Part shown: positions 7,703 to 15,681 of the stretch, in pieces | How the letters are laid out: each line of letters begins with the position of its first letter | Position numbering within the stretch: position 1 is the first letter of the stretch | NCBI GenBank assembly: GCA_964252015.1 | Contig: CAXULW010000006.1 | Location: 1-64,000 of the forward strand | Reading direction: 5' to 3' | DNA: 64,000 bases | DNA from: CAXSBR01 sp964252015 | Lineage (GTDB): Bacteria; Actinomycetota; Actinomycetes; Mycobacteriales; Jatrophihabitantaceae | Notes under the pieces: model-generated | What the model saw: the letters and a program-made list of their open reading frames with translations, nothing else | Databases searched by the model: none | What the model was told of the DNA's origin: nothing | Program-made: the position numbers and the translations under genes

Positions 7703-9337
7703 TTAGACCTGCGACACGGTGGTGAAGTCGACGTAGGACGAGGGGTGCGCCTTGATACCGGCGAACTTTGCCTTGTTGTACGCGCGCACCGCGCCGTTCC
7801 AGATGCTGATGATCACCGGCACGTCCTCGTGTAGGGCCTTGGCGATGATCTCGGCCTGCCGCTTCCGTCCGGCCTCGTCGGTGGCCGCGTCGTACGCGAT
7901 CAATGCCCGGTCAACGGCGGGATTGGCGTATTTCGAACCGTTCCAAACGCCCTTGCTGGTAACCATGGGAGCCACGAATTGACTCGGCACCGCGCGGCCG
8001 GCCCAGCCGACCAGGTTCGCCGTCGTGAACAGCCACGGGGTGTCCTTGGTCTGATTGCCGCCGTAGAAGGTGGCCGACGCAATGTCGGCCAGCTTGACGG
8101 TGATGCCGACGTCCTTGAGCTGATCCTGGATCGCCAGCGCATAACTCTTGTTGGGCTCGTCGAAACTGAGCGTGAACGCAAGAGACTCGAGACCAGCGGC
8201 GGCCAGGAGCGCCTTGACCTTGGCCGCGTCTTTCCCGCGCTGGGCGATGTCCGTCGGCGCCGAGGCAAACAGCGGCGCGTAAAGGTGATCGTTGCCCAAT
8301 TGGCCGATGCTGTTGTCGGTGGCGGAGTTGATCGCCGGCCGATTCAGCGCGTACGCCACCGCCTGCCGAACCTCCTTCTTGTTGAACGGCGCCTGATCGA
8401 CCCGCATGGTGAACGCGGTCATTCCGGTCCCGGAGACCTTGTCCAGCACGACGTCGCCACTGGCCTGGATGGCCGACGCATCGGTCAGGATCAGCGCATC
8501 GATGTCGCCGCCCTGCAACGCCAACTGCTCGGCCTGCGCGTCCTGGTAGTAGACCACCTGCACCCCATCGAGGTACGGCTTGCCGGTATCCCAGTACTTC
8601 GGGTTGCGGGTGAAGGTGGCGCCGGTGGAGGCGCTGTAGGAACTCAGGAGGAACGGTCCGGTGCCGATCGCCTTCTTCGTGAACCCGCTCGTGTAATCCT
8701 GCGGCAGGATCACGGCGTTGTAATTGCCGGCGGACACCAGATACGGGAAGTCGGAGAAGGCGCGTTGCAGGGTGAACACCACGGCGCCGCCGCGGACGCT
8801 GACCCCTCCGGGCGCCAGGATGCCGTCGAAGGCCGACAGCGCCGCCGACTTGTTCTTCGGGTTGAGCAGCCGGTCGAACGACGCTTTCACCGTGGCCGCG
8901 TCCAGCGGTGTTCCGTCGGAGAACGTGACCCCCTTGCGCAAGGTGAAAGTCCAGGTCCTGTTCGCGTTCGACCCGACCCATTTGGTGGCCAGCTTCGGGA
9001 CCAGCTTGAAGTCGCTGTCGAGCCAGATGAGGTACTCGGCCACCAGCTGAACGATTGCGATCGAGGTGCCGTCATACATCGTCACCGGATCGACCGCGGT
9101 CGGCGGCGCCGTTGTGCCGGCCCGCAATGTGCCCCCGCGCTTGATGGCCGGGGTGGCCGCTGATGAGCTACCGGCGGTTGAACTACCGGCGGTCGAACTC
9201 GCGCTCGAACTTCCGTTGCTGCCCGAACTGCAGGCCGCGAGGAATGCGACCAGACCGGTCGCACCGGAACCCACCAGGAAGGTGCGACGCGAGGTGAGGC
9301 GGTCGGAAAGGCCGGCCGGAAGGCTACGTTCTGGCAC
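7703..9337 (-). CDS. extracellular solute-binding protein family 5 (peptide/opine/nickel type) lipoprotein
   Basis: A 544-residue substrate receptor. The signal region has twin arginines (R17-R18 in SRRTF), a hydrophobic stretch and a lipobox LAAC with Cys36, so it is probably a Tat-exported lipoprotein, followed by a Ser/Gly/Ala-rich linker. The mature part has family-5 features such as RGGTLRAG near the start, TWTFTLRKGVTFSDGTPLDAATVKAS and FGxxN-like loops near the end. The GTG at 9337 has AAGGAG at 9345-9350. It is the first structural gene of the operon and lies 196 bases downstream of a Cys-rich leader ORF. The ligand is unknown; the leader suggests a sulfur-containing substrate (inference). 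Confidence 0.92.
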   Translation of the reverse strand: MPERSLPAGLSDRLTSRRTFLVGSGATGLVAFLAACSSGSNGSSSASSTAGSSTAGSSSAATPAIKRGGTLRAGTTAPPTAVDPVTMYDGTSIAIVQLVAEYLIWLDSDFKLVPKLATKWVGSNANRTWTFTLRKGVTFSDGTPLDAATVKASFDRLLNPKNKSAALSAFDGILAPGGVSVRGGAVVFTLQRAFSDFPYLVSAGNYNAVILPQDYTSGFTKKAIGTGPFLLSSYSASTGATFTRNPKYWDTGKPYLDGVQVVYYQDAQAEQLALQGGDIDALILTDASAIQASGDVVLDKVSGTGMTAFTMRVDQAPFNKKEVRQAVAYALNRPAINSATDNSIGQLGNDHLYAPLFASAPTDIAQRGKDAAKVKALLAAAGLESLAFTLSFDEPNKSYALAIQDQLKDVGITVKLADIASATFYGGNQTKDTPWLFTTANLVGWAGRAVPSQFVAPMVTSKGVWNGSKYANPAVDRALIAYDAATDEAGRKRQAEIIAKALHEDVPVIISIWNGAVRAYNKAKFAGIKAHPSSYVDFTTVSQV

Positions 9338-9350
9338 TGCGGGGCTCCTT

Positions 9351-9386
9351 ATTGGACAAGCGGTCGGGATTGGACAAGCGGTCGGG
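9351..9386. repeat. perfect 18-bp direct repeat, two copies
   Basis: ATTGGACAAGCGGTCGGG occurs twice back to back (9351-9368 and 9369-9386), immediately upstream of the ribosome binding site of the binding-protein gene and inside its transcribed leader. It could be an RNA or DNA regulatory element, or a recent slippage duplication. Confidence 0.7.
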
Positions 9387-9533
9387 TTTTCGAGTTGGGG
9401 CCCCGGTTCGAGGTCAGGATGCGCGGACGACGTGGAACGGCTTGGAACGGCTCGGTTCGAGGGAAGGCGTGTCGCTCAGCCGGCGCGCGGACGAGCAGCT
9501 GCGCAGTCCACTGGGCTTGCTCGGGACCGGCGC

Positions 9534-9617
9534 CTAGATCAGCGAGGCCGGACAGGTCGCGGTGCACACGCGACACAGGTCGACGGCCAACCTGCGCACC
9601 AGCAACCCGCAGTCCAT
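9534..9617 (-). CDS. Cys-rich leader peptide (attenuator ORF) of the peptide-transporter operon
   Basis: A 27-residue ORF (ATG 9617 to TAG) whose C-terminal half reads RRLAVDLCRVCTATCPASLI. The VDLCR core followed by more cysteines matches the actinobacterial putative leader peptides and the Cys-responsive uORFs known upstream of sulfur-metabolism genes. It has four Cys in 27 residues, three of them within eight positions. It ends 196 bases before the start of the solute-binding protein gene on the same strand. In the known systems, slow translation at Cys codons raises expression of downstream genes when cysteine is scarce; the same role is inferred here. A GTG directly before the ATG could also start it. 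Confidence 0.65.
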   Translation of the reverse strand: MDCGLLVRRLAVDLCRVCTATCPASLI

Positions 9618-9675
9618 CACGACGGTATGTCTACCACATCCATAGGCAAAGTAGGCAGGCGAATTACGTTCATTG

Positions 9676-9700
9676 CCGGCGGCACACCTCTTGCCGCCGG
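9676..9700. promoter_or_regulatory. 9-bp inverted repeat between divergent leader ORFs
   Basis: CCGGCGGCA (9676-9684) and TGCCGCCGG (9692-9700) form a perfect 9-bp stem with a 7-base loop. There is no T-tract. It lies between the two divergent leader peptide ORFs (9617 leftward, 9822 rightward), so a repressor site or a transcript hairpin are both possible. Confidence 0.45.
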
Positions 9701-9786
9701 AAGCTGGGTCGTAATGATCGTTATGCGACGTTCTTGCGAGTGCGAGCTTTTCATAACCCAACAAATCCTGTCGACTGAGCAGGGTT

Positions 9787-9815
9787 TTGTCGATGTAGTC
9801 CTGACGAGGTACGGT
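9787..9815 (+). promoter_or_regulatory. sigma-A-type promoter for a leaderless leader peptide
   Basis: TTGTCG (9787-9792), a 17-base spacer and TACGGT (9810-9815) form a good housekeeping promoter. The GTG of the rightward leader ORF follows the -10 by six bases, so transcription would begin at the start codon, as is common for actinobacterial leader peptides. Confidence 0.55.
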
Positions 9816-9821
9816 TCGGGC

Positions 9822-9899
9822 GTGGCAGCTCAACTGGTTCTGGTGGCGAGACGCCACGTCGACCTGGGCCGCGGCGCCAGCTCACTCTGTCGAATGTGA
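9822..9899 (+). CDS. putative leader peptide, RRHVDLGR type
   Basis: A 25-residue ORF starting at GTG 9822 and ending RRHVDLGRGASSLCRM. The RRHVDL(C/G)R core followed by a Cys a few residues later is the hallmark of actinobacterial putative leader peptides; here the first Cys position is Gly. It appears leaderless, with a promoter directly upstream. What it controls is unclear: the next features on the plus strand are tRNA-Cys at 10081 and a secreted protein at 10464, so the original target may have been lost. The sequence match is strong but the ORF is short. Confidence 0.55.
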   Translation: MAAQLVLVARRHVDLGRGASSLCRM

Positions 9900-10080
9900 C
9901 CTGACCTCCCGCAGTCGCCGATCGGTGTCCGTCTGATCGGCCGCGGACAGAGCATCGCCCGCCGCGCCTGGCGGCCCAACAGCTACCCGCGGATGGCGGG
10001 TTGGTTGGATCAGGGCAACGATTCGATCGAACTCAGATTGATCCCGATCGCAGCTGACTGGCCTGTGGTGGACAGTCCCT

Positions 10081-10151
10081 GACGGCGTGGCCGAGTGGCA
10101 AGGCTGGGGCCTGCAAAGCCCTTCACGCGGGTTCGAATCCCGCCGCCGTCT
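10081..10151 (+). tRNA. tRNA-Cys(GCA)
   Basis: A full cloverleaf can be drawn: acceptor GACGGCG (10081-10087) with CGCCGTC (10144-10150), anticodon loop CTGCAAA giving anticodon GCA, and T arm GCGGG-TTCGAAT-CCCGC. The discriminator base is U (10151), the expected identity element for Cys. CCA is not encoded. It lies next to the two Cys-type leader peptide ORFs. Confidence 0.95.
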
Positions 10152-10463
10152 CGCGGAACCTGTATTCCCGGCATGACTCCGGAAACCATGCCGAATTTTT
10201 GGAGTTCCCACGATGACTACGAGTACTCCCAGCCGGCCTGATCCAGACCGACACCCGGCTCGAACCTGAGCCAGCGCGGCCACGCTCACGGGTGGGCCCG
10301 GCGCTACCCGGTCGTACGTCGATGGATATTCCGGGGTGCGGCGGTCCCAGACCCGCCGGGGGGGGTGCTTTACTACCAACGCGCCCAGTACCGATCTCCA
10401 GATTTCACTTGTCGTATGGGTGGTCGGTCAGCGGTGACGTAACGCCCAACGGGAGGTTCCACC
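10152..10463. other. intergenic region without recognised content
   Basis: No gene, RNA or convincing hairpin was recognised. It includes a run of nine G at about 10361-10369 and a good ribosome binding site GGGAGG (10451-10456) for the following gene. Confidence 0.6.
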
Positions 10464-12665
10464 GTGATGTTTCGGCCCAGTCTGACTTCCGGACGATCAC
10501 GGCGGTGCATGGTGGTTCTCGCCGCTGCGAGCGCAGCCCTGGCCCTGGTCGGCATCGGCGGTGCGTCCGCGACAGCCACGCCGGCCGCCACCAGTTCGTC
10601 CTCGGCTGCACCGACGGCCACCGGCACCGTGGTGCTACCGACCGGTGAGCACCTGTCCGTACGCCAGCGCGCCGGCAAGACGGTGATCGCGCGCTCGACG
10701 TCCTCCGTGCCGTACCTGACGCGCCAGTTGGGCGCGGATGCCTACTACTTCCCGGCCCCTGCGCTTCCGTATCTTGGCTCGGTCCTGGACCAGAGCCTGT
10801 TCGATGTGACCTATCTAGCCGCCCATCCCGCCGCCCGGCTGCCGGTGTCACTGACCTTCAGCGCCGGGCAAACCACCGTGCCCGGGGTGACGATCACCGC
10901 CACCTCGGGATCGCACGCTACCGGCTACCTGACGGCAGGTTCCGCCGCCCAGTTCGGTCAGGCTCTGTTCCGGCAGTGGGTGTCCGACCAGCGCACCGGC
11001 CGCTCGCCCAGCACCCTGTTCGGTCTGAGCCGCATGAGCACCAACACCACGCCGGTCTCCGGCGTTCACCCGGACTTCCCGCAGGAAACCGAGATCATTC
11101 ACCTGCTCGGCCCGAACGGGAAAGCGCTGGACGGCGAGGTCGACGTCATCAACGTCGACGATGCCCGCAAGTACGTCGGCTTCACGACCACGCTGGGCGG
11201 CGAGTCTCGCATCAGCGTCCCGAAAGGCCACTACGCCGCAATCGGTTCGGACTTCACCTACAACGAGAAGACCGGTCGTTTCACGGTGTTGCTGGCGGTC
11301 ACCGAATTCACGGTCAGCCAGAATTTGCAGACCGCCACGGTTGATCTGCGCACGGCCACCGCCAGCCCGAGCGTACGGACGCCCAAGCCGGCATCGGTGG
11401 ACAGCGAATCGTTCGACGTCATCCGTGCGGATCGCCGCGGCAGCAGCTTTGACGCCGGTTTCGGCTTCAACGGCGGTAACACGTTGAAGATCTCGCCCAT
11501 CTCGCACGTCACGGTGGGCCACCTCGACGCAATCACGTCGTGGAGCGAATCGGCCGCCCCAGCCGGTCAGCAGGCGTATACCTACGACCTATCTTTCCCG
11601 TACCTCGGTTCGATCCCGGCCGACCTGGCCGAAACCGTGACCAGCAGTCAGCTGGCCACAGTCCATTCCGCCTTCTACAGCGACGGCACGACCCGCCAGT
11701 CGGCATACGGACGCGGCGCCATCTACCCGTTCCAGTTCGCAGGCTTCGCCACCCTCGCCCCCCTTACCACTCCGCAAAGTCGCACCGCCTATGTCTACGG
11801 CGGTCCGAAGGCGGTCTGGTTCGCCAGTCTGATCGACAACGCCGACCAGTTCAGTGGCTTCGTCTCTGATGATCCCCGGGTCTACAAACCCGGGCGGACC
11901 TATCGCGAGGACTGGCTGCGCGGCCCGCTGGGACCCGGCGTGCCGGAGCAGGTTGGTTCCGGGGCTTTTGTGTGCCCCGCGTGTCGCACCTCGACCGAGC
12001 TGGCGTTCCTGCTCGCTCCGGTCACCGACACCACCCCCGGTCATTTCGGCGACTTGGATCCACCGCTCGACCCGAAGGGGCACGTGGCCCGGTTTCGCGT
12101 CTTCCAAGACGGAAAGTCGATCTTCGACAAGTTTGACTACATCGGCGCTGACCTTCGGGTCCCGGCCGGGGAGCACACCTACCGAGTCATCGACCAGGTC
12201 GATCGCACCAGCGGCGGCTTTGCCACCTCGACGTCCGCGACGGTGGATCTGACCTTCCGGTCCTCAGCGGGCGACGGCGCGCCGCTGCCGGCCGGTTGGA
12301 TTTGCGGCACACCGGGATCGGGGCGATGCAGCATCTTGCCCCTGCTGACGACGCGGGTGCCCCTGCCCACCGATCTGAACGGAGTTCTGCCCTTCGGCAC
12401 CACGCACTTCGATTTCACCGTCAGTCACATCCAGGGCGCACACGCCATTGCCGTTACGTCGGCCGCTTTCGAGATCAGCACTGACGGGGTGCATTTCACG
12501 TCCGTGCCCGTGACTGACCTGGGCGGCGGGAACTACCGCGCCGCCCTGACCGAACCCGCGTCCGCCCGCGGGCGGGCCGTCTCGGTCCGCGTCCACGGCA
12601 CCGACGCCGCCGGCGGCTCCATCACCAAGACGGTCCGCAACGCCTACACCGTCGCCGGGAGCTGA
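10464..12665 (+). CDS. large secreted protein resembling S8-peptidase flanking regions, no protease domain
   Basis: A 733-residue exported protein (GTG 10464, or ATG 10467, after GGGAGG). Residues 1-40 form a signal peptide ending in an Ala-rich cleavage region. Residues about 50-120 (VLPTGEHLSVRQ ... YYFPAPALPYLGSVLDQSLFDVT) resemble the N-terminal propeptide of large Streptomyces S8 peptidases. Residues about 200-320 (a beta-rich GKALDGEVDVINVDD ... RISVPKGHYAAIGSD segment) resemble regions C-terminal to their catalytic domain. The D/H/S catalytic blocks are absent. Later come a CPAC pair (FVCPACRTSTEL) and a final pair GWICGTPGSGRC. It is paralogous to the product at 45184 and, like it, is followed at once by an S53 peptidase gene (5-base gap). 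A chaperone, inhibitor or substrate-binding partner role is inferred. Confidence 0.75.
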   Translation: MMFRPSLTSGRSRRCMVVLAAASAALALVGIGGASATATPAATSSSSAAPTATGTVVLPTGEHLSVRQRAGKTVIARSTSSVPYLTRQLGADAYYFPAPALPYLGSVLDQSLFDVTYLAAHPAARLPVSLTFSAGQTTVPGVTITATSGSHATGYLTAGSAAQFGQALFRQWVSDQRTGRSPSTLFGLSRMSTNTTPVSGVHPDFPQETEIIHLLGPNGKALDGEVDVINVDDARKYVGFTTTLGGESRISVPKGHYAAIGSDFTYNEKTGRFTVLLAVTEFTVSQNLQTATVDLRTATASPSVRTPKPASVDSESFDVIRADRRGSSFDAGFGFNGGNTLKISPISHVTVGHLDAITSWSESAAPAGQQAYTYDLSFPYLGSIPADLAETVTSSQLATVHSAFYSDGTTRQSAYGRGAIYPFQFAGFATLAPLTTPQSRTAYVYGGPKAVWFASLIDNADQFSGFVSDDPRVYKPGRTYREDWLRGPLGPGVPEQVGSGAFVCPACRTSTELAFLLAPVTDTTPGHFGDLDPPLDPKGHVARFRVFQDGKSIFDKFDYIGADLRVPAGEHTYRVIDQVDRTSGGFATSTSATVDLTFRSSAGDGAPLPAGWICGTPGSGRCSILPLLTTRVPLPTDLNGVLPFGTTHFDFTVSHIQGAHAIAVTSAAFEISTDGVHFTSVPVTDLGGGNYRAALTEPASARGRAVSVRVHGTDAAGGSITKTVRNAYTVAGS

Positions 12666-12670
12666 CGAAT

Positions 12671-13876
12671 ATGACACGTCGACCGCCACGATTCGCCGGC
12701 CTGCTCGGCCTGGCCGTGGTCACCGTGACGGCAGCGGGCACCCTCATCGGCGCTGGCACCGCCTCGGCCGCCCCCGGCGGTACCAGGCTCGGACCGCTGA
12801 AGTCCCCATCCTGCGCCACCGCGGTCGCCGGACGAGTTCGGTGTTTCAGCGAGTACCGCGCCCAAACTCGTGCCGGCGTGAACCCGGCCACGTCGACCCC
12901 GCCCGTCGGGGGGATCGGCCCGGCCGAGATCGCCTCGGCCTACAGACTCACCGGCGGCAGCAGTGCAACCATCGGGGTCGTCGACCCCTATGACAACCCC
13001 CACGCCGAGGCCGACCTCGCCGTCTACCGCCACCACTACGGGCTGCCGCCCTGCACCACCGCCAACGGTTGCTTCCGCAAGGTCAACCAGGCCGGCAAGT
13101 CCGCACCATTGCCCGACCCGGACGCAGGCTGGGGGGTGGAGATCTCGCTCGACATTGACGCCGCCTCCGCAGCTTGCCCAGCGTGCAAGATCCTGCTCGT
13201 CGAGGGCAACGATCCGAGCTTCGACTCGCTCGGGAAAGCCGAGAACACCGCCGTAGCCAAAGGGGCTGCCGCAGTGTCCAACAGCTACGGCGCCGACGAA
13301 TTCAACGGCATGACTGCCTACGCCGCCGACTACAACCACCCCAGCGTACCCATCGTGGTGTCCTCCGGCGACTACGGCTTCACCACCGCCCAGTTTCCCG
13401 CCGTCTTTCGCTCCGTCGTCGCCGTCGGCGGCACCACTCTGACCAAAGCCGCGGGCACCAGTCGCGGCTGGCGCGAGCGGGCCTGGTCCGGCGCCGGCAG
13501 CGGATGCTCCGCCTACATCGCCAAGCCGTCCTGGCAACACGACACGCACTGCCCGATGCGCACCGTCAGCGACGTTTCCGCCGTCGCCGACCCGGACAGT
13601 GGATTCATCATCTACGACACCTACGGCCTGGACTCGGACAACGGGTACCTCGAAGTCGGCGGCACCAGCCTCTCCGCGCCGCTGATCACCGCCATGATCG
13701 TGCGGGCCGGGCGACACTTCACGGGCGCGCAACGGATCTACGGCCACCGCAACTCTCTTTTCGACCCCACCGGCGGCAGCAACGGATATTGCGGTGGGGA
13801 CTACTTGTGCACCGGCAAGCCCGGCTACGACGCGCCCACCGGCATTGGCAGCCCCAACGGACTCAACGCTCTGTAA
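12671..13876 (+). CDS. secreted S53 (sedolisin-type) serine-carboxyl peptidase
   Basis: A 401-residue exported endopeptidase with a signal peptide (about 1-33, ending ASAA). The S53 catalytic set is visible: E157 and D161 in GVEISLDID, D234 in SSGDYGF (oxyanion Asp) and S333 in GGTSLSAP. A calcium-site-like C-terminal region (SLFDPTGGSNGY ... GYDAPTGIGSPNG) completes the family pattern. Paired cysteines (for example CTTANGC, CPAC) suggest disulfides. The large N-terminal propeptide usual in S53 enzymes is missing: only about 50 residues separate the signal peptide from the domain. The S8-propeptide-like protein encoded directly upstream might substitute for it. The ribosome binding site GGGAG lies within the end of the upstream gene, consistent with coupled expression. 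Confidence 0.88.
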   Translation: MTRRPPRFAGLLGLAVVTVTAAGTLIGAGTASAAPGGTRLGPLKSPSCATAVAGRVRCFSEYRAQTRAGVNPATSTPPVGGIGPAEIASAYRLTGGSSATIGVVDPYDNPHAEADLAVYRHHYGLPPCTTANGCFRKVNQAGKSAPLPDPDAGWGVEISLDIDAASAACPACKILLVEGNDPSFDSLGKAENTAVAKGAAAVSNSYGADEFNGMTAYAADYNHPSVPIVVSSGDYGFTTAQFPAVFRSVVAVGGTTLTKAAGTSRGWRERAWSGAGSGCSAYIAKPSWQHDTHCPMRTVSDVSAVADPDSGFIIYDTYGLDSDNGYLEVGGTSLSAPLITAMIVRAGRHFTGAQRIYGHRNSLFDPTGGSNGYCGGDYLCTGKPGYDAPTGIGSPNGLNAL

Positions 13877-13955
13877 CCCAGCCGTGTCGCTTCGCGGTGG
13901 TCGGACCCGGGCGGCGCGAGCGAGTCGGGCCACGTACTGCCCGCCGCACTAACCT

Positions 13956-13988
13956 CCCTAGGGGTGTACCGCAGGCCCCCTAGGGGTG
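13956..13988. promoter_or_regulatory. two CCCTAGGGGTG copies 22 bp apart
   Basis: CCCTAGGGGTG occurs at 13956-13966 and 13978-13988, each containing a CCCTAGGG palindrome, spaced two helical turns apart upstream of the GlsB-type gene. This geometry suits a dimeric regulator; the regulator is not identified. Confidence 0.45.
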
Positions 13989-14065
13989 GTTGATTGGTGC
14001 TACCGAAACCATTCGGTCCGCTCGACCCACAGCGCGTGACCCGCGCATCAACTGGAGGTTCACCC

Positions 14066-14347
14066 ATGCTTGGTCTCATCGTCAGCATCATCGTTGTCGG
14101 TCTGATCGCCGGCGCGCTCGCCCGCCTCATCGTCCCCGGGCGGCAGGACCTGTCCATCCCGATGACGATCGCCCTGGGCATTGTCGGCTCGTTCATCGGC
14201 GGCTTCCTGGGCTACCTGATCTTCCACCACGACGCCAGCGGTGGGTTCCTGCAGCCCTCCGGGATCATCGGCTCCGTCATCGGCGCAGTCATCGCCCTTC
14301 TGGTCTGGCTGCGCGTCGGTTCCCACCACGCGGTACGCAACTACTGA
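14066..14347 (+). CDS. GlsB/YeaQ/YmgE family small membrane protein
   Basis: A 93-residue integral membrane protein with three hydrophobic segments (about 2-22, 32-54, 66-86). It contains the family pattern of a short first helix with GLIAGALARLIVPGR, a second helix with IVGSFIGGFLGYLIF and a third ending in LVWLRV. Members are stress-linked membrane proteins of unknown mechanism. The ATG at 14066 has GGAGG at 14054-14058; a longer in-frame start at 13994 lacks a site. It is monocistronic, with paired CCCTAGGGGTG sites upstream. Confidence 0.88.
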   Translation: MLGLIVSIIVVGLIAGALARLIVPGRQDLSIPMTIALGIVGSFIGGFLGYLIFHHDASGGFLQPSGIIGSVIGAVIALLVWLRVGSHHAVRNY

Positions 14348-14472
14348 CCTCGCCGGTCTGAGTCCAGGGCAGGTCAGTGGTCAGGGTTCGGCGGCCTCAA
14401 CTCGGGTCGCCGGACCCCGTTTCCGGTCAGGCTAAGGCTAGTGGTCCAGCCTCTGCGCGTCGCAGGCGGCGA

Positions 14473-15483
14473 TCAGACCCGGGAAGCGCCAGTGCGCCAG
14501 GTCCGGTCGTCGGTGCGGCGCCACACCAGGCTGGCTCGCCGGCTCTGCGAATAGTCGGGAAACTCCGCGCCGGGGTTGTCTCGAAAGATCGCCGCCCAGT
14601 CCGCACGGCGCTCCACCGCGAACCCGTATACCCGCATCATCTTCTCCAGCGCCGGCACTGACGGCCGTCCGGACAAGACCGTGTTCTCGAACGAGAACTG
14701 ATCGCCCGACGCGTTGCCGATGAATTCGACGTTCTCCTCGATCACGCGCACGATCGGCTCGTCGCTGACGGCCACCTCACCGTCCACGATCACGATCTGC
14801 GCTCCGGTTGCCTCGATGCGCGACAGCAGTTCGGGGTAGCGCAACGTGTGATAGATGTAGCCGAGACACATCACCACATCGACTTGCGGCTTTTGGTTCT
14901 CCAAGGTCTTGAACAAGTCACCGGCAATGAACTCGTACCGGTCGGGGGCCACGCCCAGCGCAGCGAAATGCCCGCGCGCGTTCGCGACCTTGTCCTCGCG
15001 CGACTCGATGCCGAGGACGTGGGCCGCGCCGACCTGGAGCGCACCGAAGGAGTACGAACCCTCGCTGCAGGCCAGGTCGAGCACGCGTGCACCTCGGAGC
15101 AGGTCACGATTCTGATGGATCAGAGCGTCGTAGCGGAGGTTCATCTGTGACCTCCTACTCATGGCCAGGCGCGGATAGGCGTCGAAGAAGTGCGCGGACT
15201 TCGCCGCTCCGACCTCGAGCCGCGCCGGCGGTAGCGGAACCGTGTTCTCCCGCGGTGGCAGGTTGCCCCGCGCGGGCATCACGCCGACCAGCGCTGGCGG
15301 TACGGGCGTGGGCGCGGCGGCCGGGGCGACCGGAGCAGCCAGGGGCTGCGGCGACGGCGTCGTCGCCGACCGGGCCGACGGCGGGCGCCGCAGCTCATAA
15401 CCCGTGGCCTTCCGCAGTGCGCTGTTTACTGGCTTCTTCCAGTCCATGCGCCGAACGGTAACCATCAGTCGGTCCGCGGCCAC
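14473..15483 (-). CDS. class I SAM-dependent methyltransferase
   Basis: A cytosolic protein of up to 336 residues. A basic N terminus and a Pro/Ala-rich linker (about 35-75) precede a Rossmann methyltransferase domain with motif I VLDLACSEGSYSF, the acidic loop IESRED and post-I region FIAGDLF. The acceptor is unknown. The start is uncertain: GTG 15483 gives the longest form, with ATG 15465 and ATG 15447 (MDWKKPVNSALR) also possible; none has a clear ribosome binding site. It follows the LysR gene on the same strand after 198 bases. Confidence 0.8.
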   Translation of the reverse strand: MAADRLMVTVRRMDWKKPVNSALRKATGYELRRPPSARSATTPSPQPLAAPVAPAAAPTPVPPALVGVMPARGNLPPRENTVPLPPARLEVGAAKSAHFFDAYPRLAMSRRSQMNLRYDALIHQNRDLLRGARVLDLACSEGSYSFGALQVGAAHVLGIESREDKVANARGHFAALGVAPDRYEFIAGDLFKTLENQKPQVDVVMCLGYIYHTLRYPELLSRIEATGAQIVIVDGEVAVSDEPIVRVIEENVEFIGNASGDQFSFENTVLSGRPSVPALEKMMRVYGFAVERRADWAAIFRDNPGAEFPDYSQSRRASLVWRRTDDRTWRTGASRV

Positions 15484-15681
15484 TAATGCGGGCTTAACAC
15501 CGGATTACTGTTGCACGAACTCGAGAACAACACGAGGGCTCTGCACGAAGTCTTTCTTTATTGATGATCCTGATTACCAAAGTCAAGCAATGGGCGCAGC
15601 GAGATTTGCCGTCGATCAACGCGATCCGTCGCACAAGCTCGGCGCGTGCCGGAGTCCAGTCTGGCCCTGACCGTGTAACGC

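Noticed and set aside
9882..10379. 165-residue minus-strand ORF opposite tRNA-Cys
   Set aside because: It translates the complement of the tRNA (RRRDSNPREGLCRPQPC), a classic spurious ORF; no other coding support.
12644..13933. 429-residue minus-strand ORF opposite the S53 gene
   Set aside because: Composition is Gly/Val-rich antisense of a GC-rich gene; the plus-strand frame has a signal peptide and full catalytic motifs.
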